Part shown: one piece after another, positions 61,352 to 64,000 of the stretch
Position numbering within the stretch: the first letter of the stretch is position 1
Layout: each line of letters begins with the position of its first letter
Source of the DNA: Morella rubra
Taxonomy: Eukaryota > Streptophyta > Magnoliopsida > Fagales > Myricaceae
Reading direction: 5' to 3'
Assembly (NCBI GenBank): GCA_003952965.2
Contig: CM025851.1
Coordinates: forward strand, 8,411,647 to 8,475,646
Length of the DNA: 64,000 nucleotides
Position numbers and translations under genes: made by a program
Notes under the pieces: model-generated
Told to the model about the DNA's origin: nothing
What the model saw: the letters and a program-made list of their open reading frames with translations, nothing else
Databases searched by the model: none

Positions 61352-64000
61352 ATGGCATTGCTCTCGGAGCTTGCGACGCAGATCGTGATCCCAGTTTGCG
61401 CTGCGGTGGGGATTGCGTTCTCGCTAGTGCAGTGGCTTGTTGTCTCGCGCGTGAAACTCACGTCCGAGCGCCAAGCTCCATCCTCCGCAAGCAAGAACGG
61501 CTACAGCGACCACCTCATCGAAGAGGAGGAAGGCATCAACGACCAGAATGTCGTCGTCAAGTGCGCTGAGATTCAGAACGCCATCTCTGAAGGTGAGCTT
61601 GACGTCTAGATCTTGAGTAGATCCAGTGCTTGTTGCCATTTGTTCATGTTTGCGCTTTTGTTTTTCCTGGAAAAAGGTGAGCTATCGACATTTTTTGGCA
61701 TAGGAGCTAGGGATATTGGGGGGGGGGGGGGGGGGGGGGGGGGATAAACAGAGTAGAAACTTGAATTTCGATTCTTCAGCTGTTTCATAGTCTCAAGAAA
61801 ACGTGAGGCTCTAGGCCCGGTTTGGTTGCCAAGAAACCCAGCTAAAGGAAGAACAAATTTATTTTCTTTAATGTTTTCCTCCCAAAAAAAAAGGATGTGT
61901 TAGGGTTCTTTAGGTTAACGGAATCAAACGAAACAACTGCGTCTGAATAGTGATACGTATAGATAGGTGCCCTCTTATGGACGTCTTATCTTTTCATTAG
62001 GTTGTTACTGAACTGGCTCTTTTAGATAGATCTACTTTCTTCGCGTTTTGGTCTAACGAACAACTAAATTGCTCCGAGTATTTTCTTGCTCCGTTTAGAT
62101 CTGGATTATCAATATATTTGGGAAGAAGGGGCTACTTTTTGTTGTTGGCGAGGGGAAAAAAAAAAAAGTATATGTTAATGACTTTGTCCTTTTCCACACA
62201 ATTTTCTTTGGCGTATGGCAATTATTATTACTGGTAGTGCGCAGTGCACATGAGGTGCACGTGAATGACGTCATCCACTGAAATAAGTTGCTTCTCATTT
62301 TCTTGATACTCAATACGCTATCCTCGATGCCCAAAGATGATGCTACACGCCTACCCTACATTTCTCTTTCAGCCGGACTTAAATTTTTGTCGCATCTGAA
62401 ATCACGCGTCGATGCTTTGAAGGAGTTGATTTAGGTGTAGTTTAATTTAATAACACAACATGGCAGATGGTAATGAATGCATACTTTGCTTTTTGTTATT
62501 TAATGAGCGCTACCTTCAGTTGTACTCTAATGTAAGCGCACCAACTGGGGCCTGGCATGGACATATGCATATGCGAAGAAGTTACGAGGACACGGGGATA
62601 GAATGTTCTTGGCTTTTGCGAAACATTATTGATTGTAATGTTTGCTTGTGGAAGTTGGATTTACAATGCGTTTCGCAAGTTAAAATTTTAATAAAATTAT
62701 TTTTATCAAACACACTTCAAAATTTTACTTTTATTTTTATCATTCATTCACCAATTTCAATACCACCTCTTTTTTAACACCAAACACAAAATTTTAACAA
62801 AATTTTACTAAAGTTTTGAAACCAAACGCATGTTTTAATAATTTGGCTTCTGGATGACATCGCCAGTAGACAGTAGAGTAGTCTACCAGTTCTGGATTAT
62901 TAATACCTTTAATGTTATTTGTATCTTGGCAGAAATGTAGTAATATATTCGAATTATAAGTATTACATTACGTGACTCTGCATGGATTTTTACTCTTGAT
63001 TTGACCCCCCTCGCATCGAAAATACAAATATATGATTATATGATTCCTTTTAATCCTTGATCCTTCCTCATCTTTGGACTTCATGCAACTTTACCGCCCA
63101 ATACCTTGTTGCAGTGACTGTCTATTCGCAATTTGATATCCGTAACTTTGTTATGTGATATTGTGCGATATATTGCGTACTGGTCCTTAAGTCTTGTAGT
63201 TTGGATTAGTATATATTCATTGGTTGCAATTTCAGTTGATTTAGCTTTTGTTTAGTAGGCTAATTGCATGTAAGGATTACCAAAGCTCTTTATCACCATA
63301 TGGTTGTATTTCTCTTTTGTTAAAGCTTTGGTCTGCATTAATGTAACAGGTGCGACTTCGTTTCTCTTCACTGAATATCAGTATGTCGGGATCTTTATGG
63401 TTGCTTTTGCTGTTTTGATCTTCCTATTCCTGGGGTCTGTGGAGGGCTTCAGCACGAAGAGCCAGCCCTGCACCTATGATACACAAGAGATGTGCAAGCC
63501 AGCACTTGCAACTGCAATCTTCAGCACCGTCTCTTTCTTGCTTGGTGGTTTGACCTCAATCTTGTCTGGTTTCCTTGGAATGAAAATTGCTACTTACGCC
63601 AATGCAAGGACAACACTGGAAGCAAGAAAGGGAGTTGGGAAGGCCTTTATTGTAGCATTCAGATCTGGTGCAGTGATGGGTTTTCTCCTTGCAGCAAATG
63701 GTCTTTTGTTTCTTTTCATTGCCATTAATCTCTTTAAGCTGTACTATGGTGATGATTGGGAAGGCCTTTTTGAGGCTATCACTGGTTATGGCCTTGGTGG
63801 ATCTTCAATGGCACTCTTTGGAAGAGTTGGTGGCGGTATTTATACCAAGGCTGCGGATGTTGGTGCTGACCTTGTAGGGAAGCTTGAAAGAAATATCCCA
63901 GAAGATGACCCAAGAAACCCTGCTGTAAGCCACATCTCTTCTCTAGAATTAGTTGTTGAAGTCATGTTCTTTGGGGTTTGTCATGGTTAAGTTATGTTTT
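61352..64000 (+). CDS. AVP1: Vacuolar H+-pyrophosphatase, type I (5' part)
   Basis: A tonoplast proton pump that hydrolyses pyrophosphate to acidify the vacuole. Exon 1 is 61,352-61,592 and exon 2 is 63,350-63,924; the next donor (GTAAGC) follows and the gene leaves the window, so only about 272 of some 765 residues are present. The start ATG sits in a good context (GGATGGC). The protein begins [16 protein letters not shown] with the first transmembrane segment ([15 protein letters not shown]), then [20 protein letters not shown] and the [15 protein letters not shown] segment. Exon 2 has the next membrane helices, [51 protein letters not shown], and the pyrophosphate-binding motif [11 protein letters not shown] followed by EDDPRNPA. 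These match the K+-dependent plant type (AVP1/VHP1). Intron 1 is long and carries a poly-G run and a MITE. Confidence 0.96.
61721..61743. repeat. Poly-G run in V-PPase intron 1
   Basis: About 23 consecutive G. Such runs are unstable and hard to sequence, so the exact length is doubtful. Confidence 0.85.
62667..62831. mobile_element. Small MITE in V-PPase intron 1
   Basis: About 165 bp from TGCGTTTCGCAAGTTAAAA to AAAGTTTTGAAACCAAACGCA, with a short terminal inverted repeat TGCGTTT/AAACGCA and an AT-rich body with AAAATTTT motifs. Similar in style to the other AT-rich MITEs here. Confidence 0.6.

Overview
This is a nuclear window from a flowering plant, very probably a eudicot and perhaps a woody rosid. 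Evidence: AT-rich intergenic DNA, many GT-AG introns, plant-only families (a REC/CLU protein, a VQ-motif protein, an LRR receptor-like protein, a type I vacuolar H+-pyrophosphatase), and plant-type MITEs, SINEs, a TRIM and a solo LTR. I cannot name the species. A CLU/REC gene next to a V-PPase gene recalls Arabidopsis chromosome 1, where, from memory, REC3 (At1g15290) and AVP1 (At1g15690) lie near each other. This is an inference only.

Layout. (1) 1-6.4 kb: no gene; MITEs, including a 477-bp Mutator-type foldback element with a 9-bp target duplication. (2) 6.4-19.4 kb (+): a 23-exon CLU-family gene (REC3/TSS type, about 1,710 residues). A nearly perfect 1.06-kb tandem duplication inside it repeats exons 3 and 4. 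(3) 19.4-25.7 kb: no gene; tRNA-derived SINEs. (4) 25.8-26.5 kb (+): an intronless VQ-motif gene. (5) 28.7-34.2 kb: a gene-fragment graveyard. It holds a head-to-head (hairpin) pair of receptor-like-protein (RLP) 3' fragments with a solo LTR inserted, one intact exon of chorismate synthase, two exons of a U-box kinase, a TRIM and a piece of glycerol kinase. The last three lie between inverted repeats of about 370 bp. (6) 34.8-39.8 kb (+): a decayed RLP gene and stray LRR exons. (7) 40.2-42.2 kb: nested foldback elements. (8) 42.6-49.3 kb (+): a nearly complete RLP gene whose LRRs sit in separate phase-1 exons, two of them after GC-AG introns, with an internal exon duplication and one apparent frameshift. 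(9) 50.1-53.1 kb (-): an intact 4-exon glycerol kinase gene. (10) 53.1-61.2 kb: no gene; a 340-bp tandem duplication, a LINE tail and MITEs. (11) 61.35 kb to the end (+): the first two exons of a vacuolar H+-PPase gene, cut by the window.

The intact genes are unrelated housekeeping or signalling genes. The unusual part is 28.7-49.3 kb. There an RLP cluster has been duplicated, inverted and fragmented, and mixed with DNA-level fragments (introns kept) of other genes. The best candidate for something undescribed is the RLP inverted repeat at 28.90-29.50 kb. If transcribed, it would fold into a hairpin of about 260 bp, one arm of which closely matches the nearly intact RLP gene 20 kb away, so it could be a local silencing locus. 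A second theme is technical: three tandem duplications (6.8, 45.5 and 54.1 kb) differ between copies almost only by small indels, which raises the possibility of assembly error.
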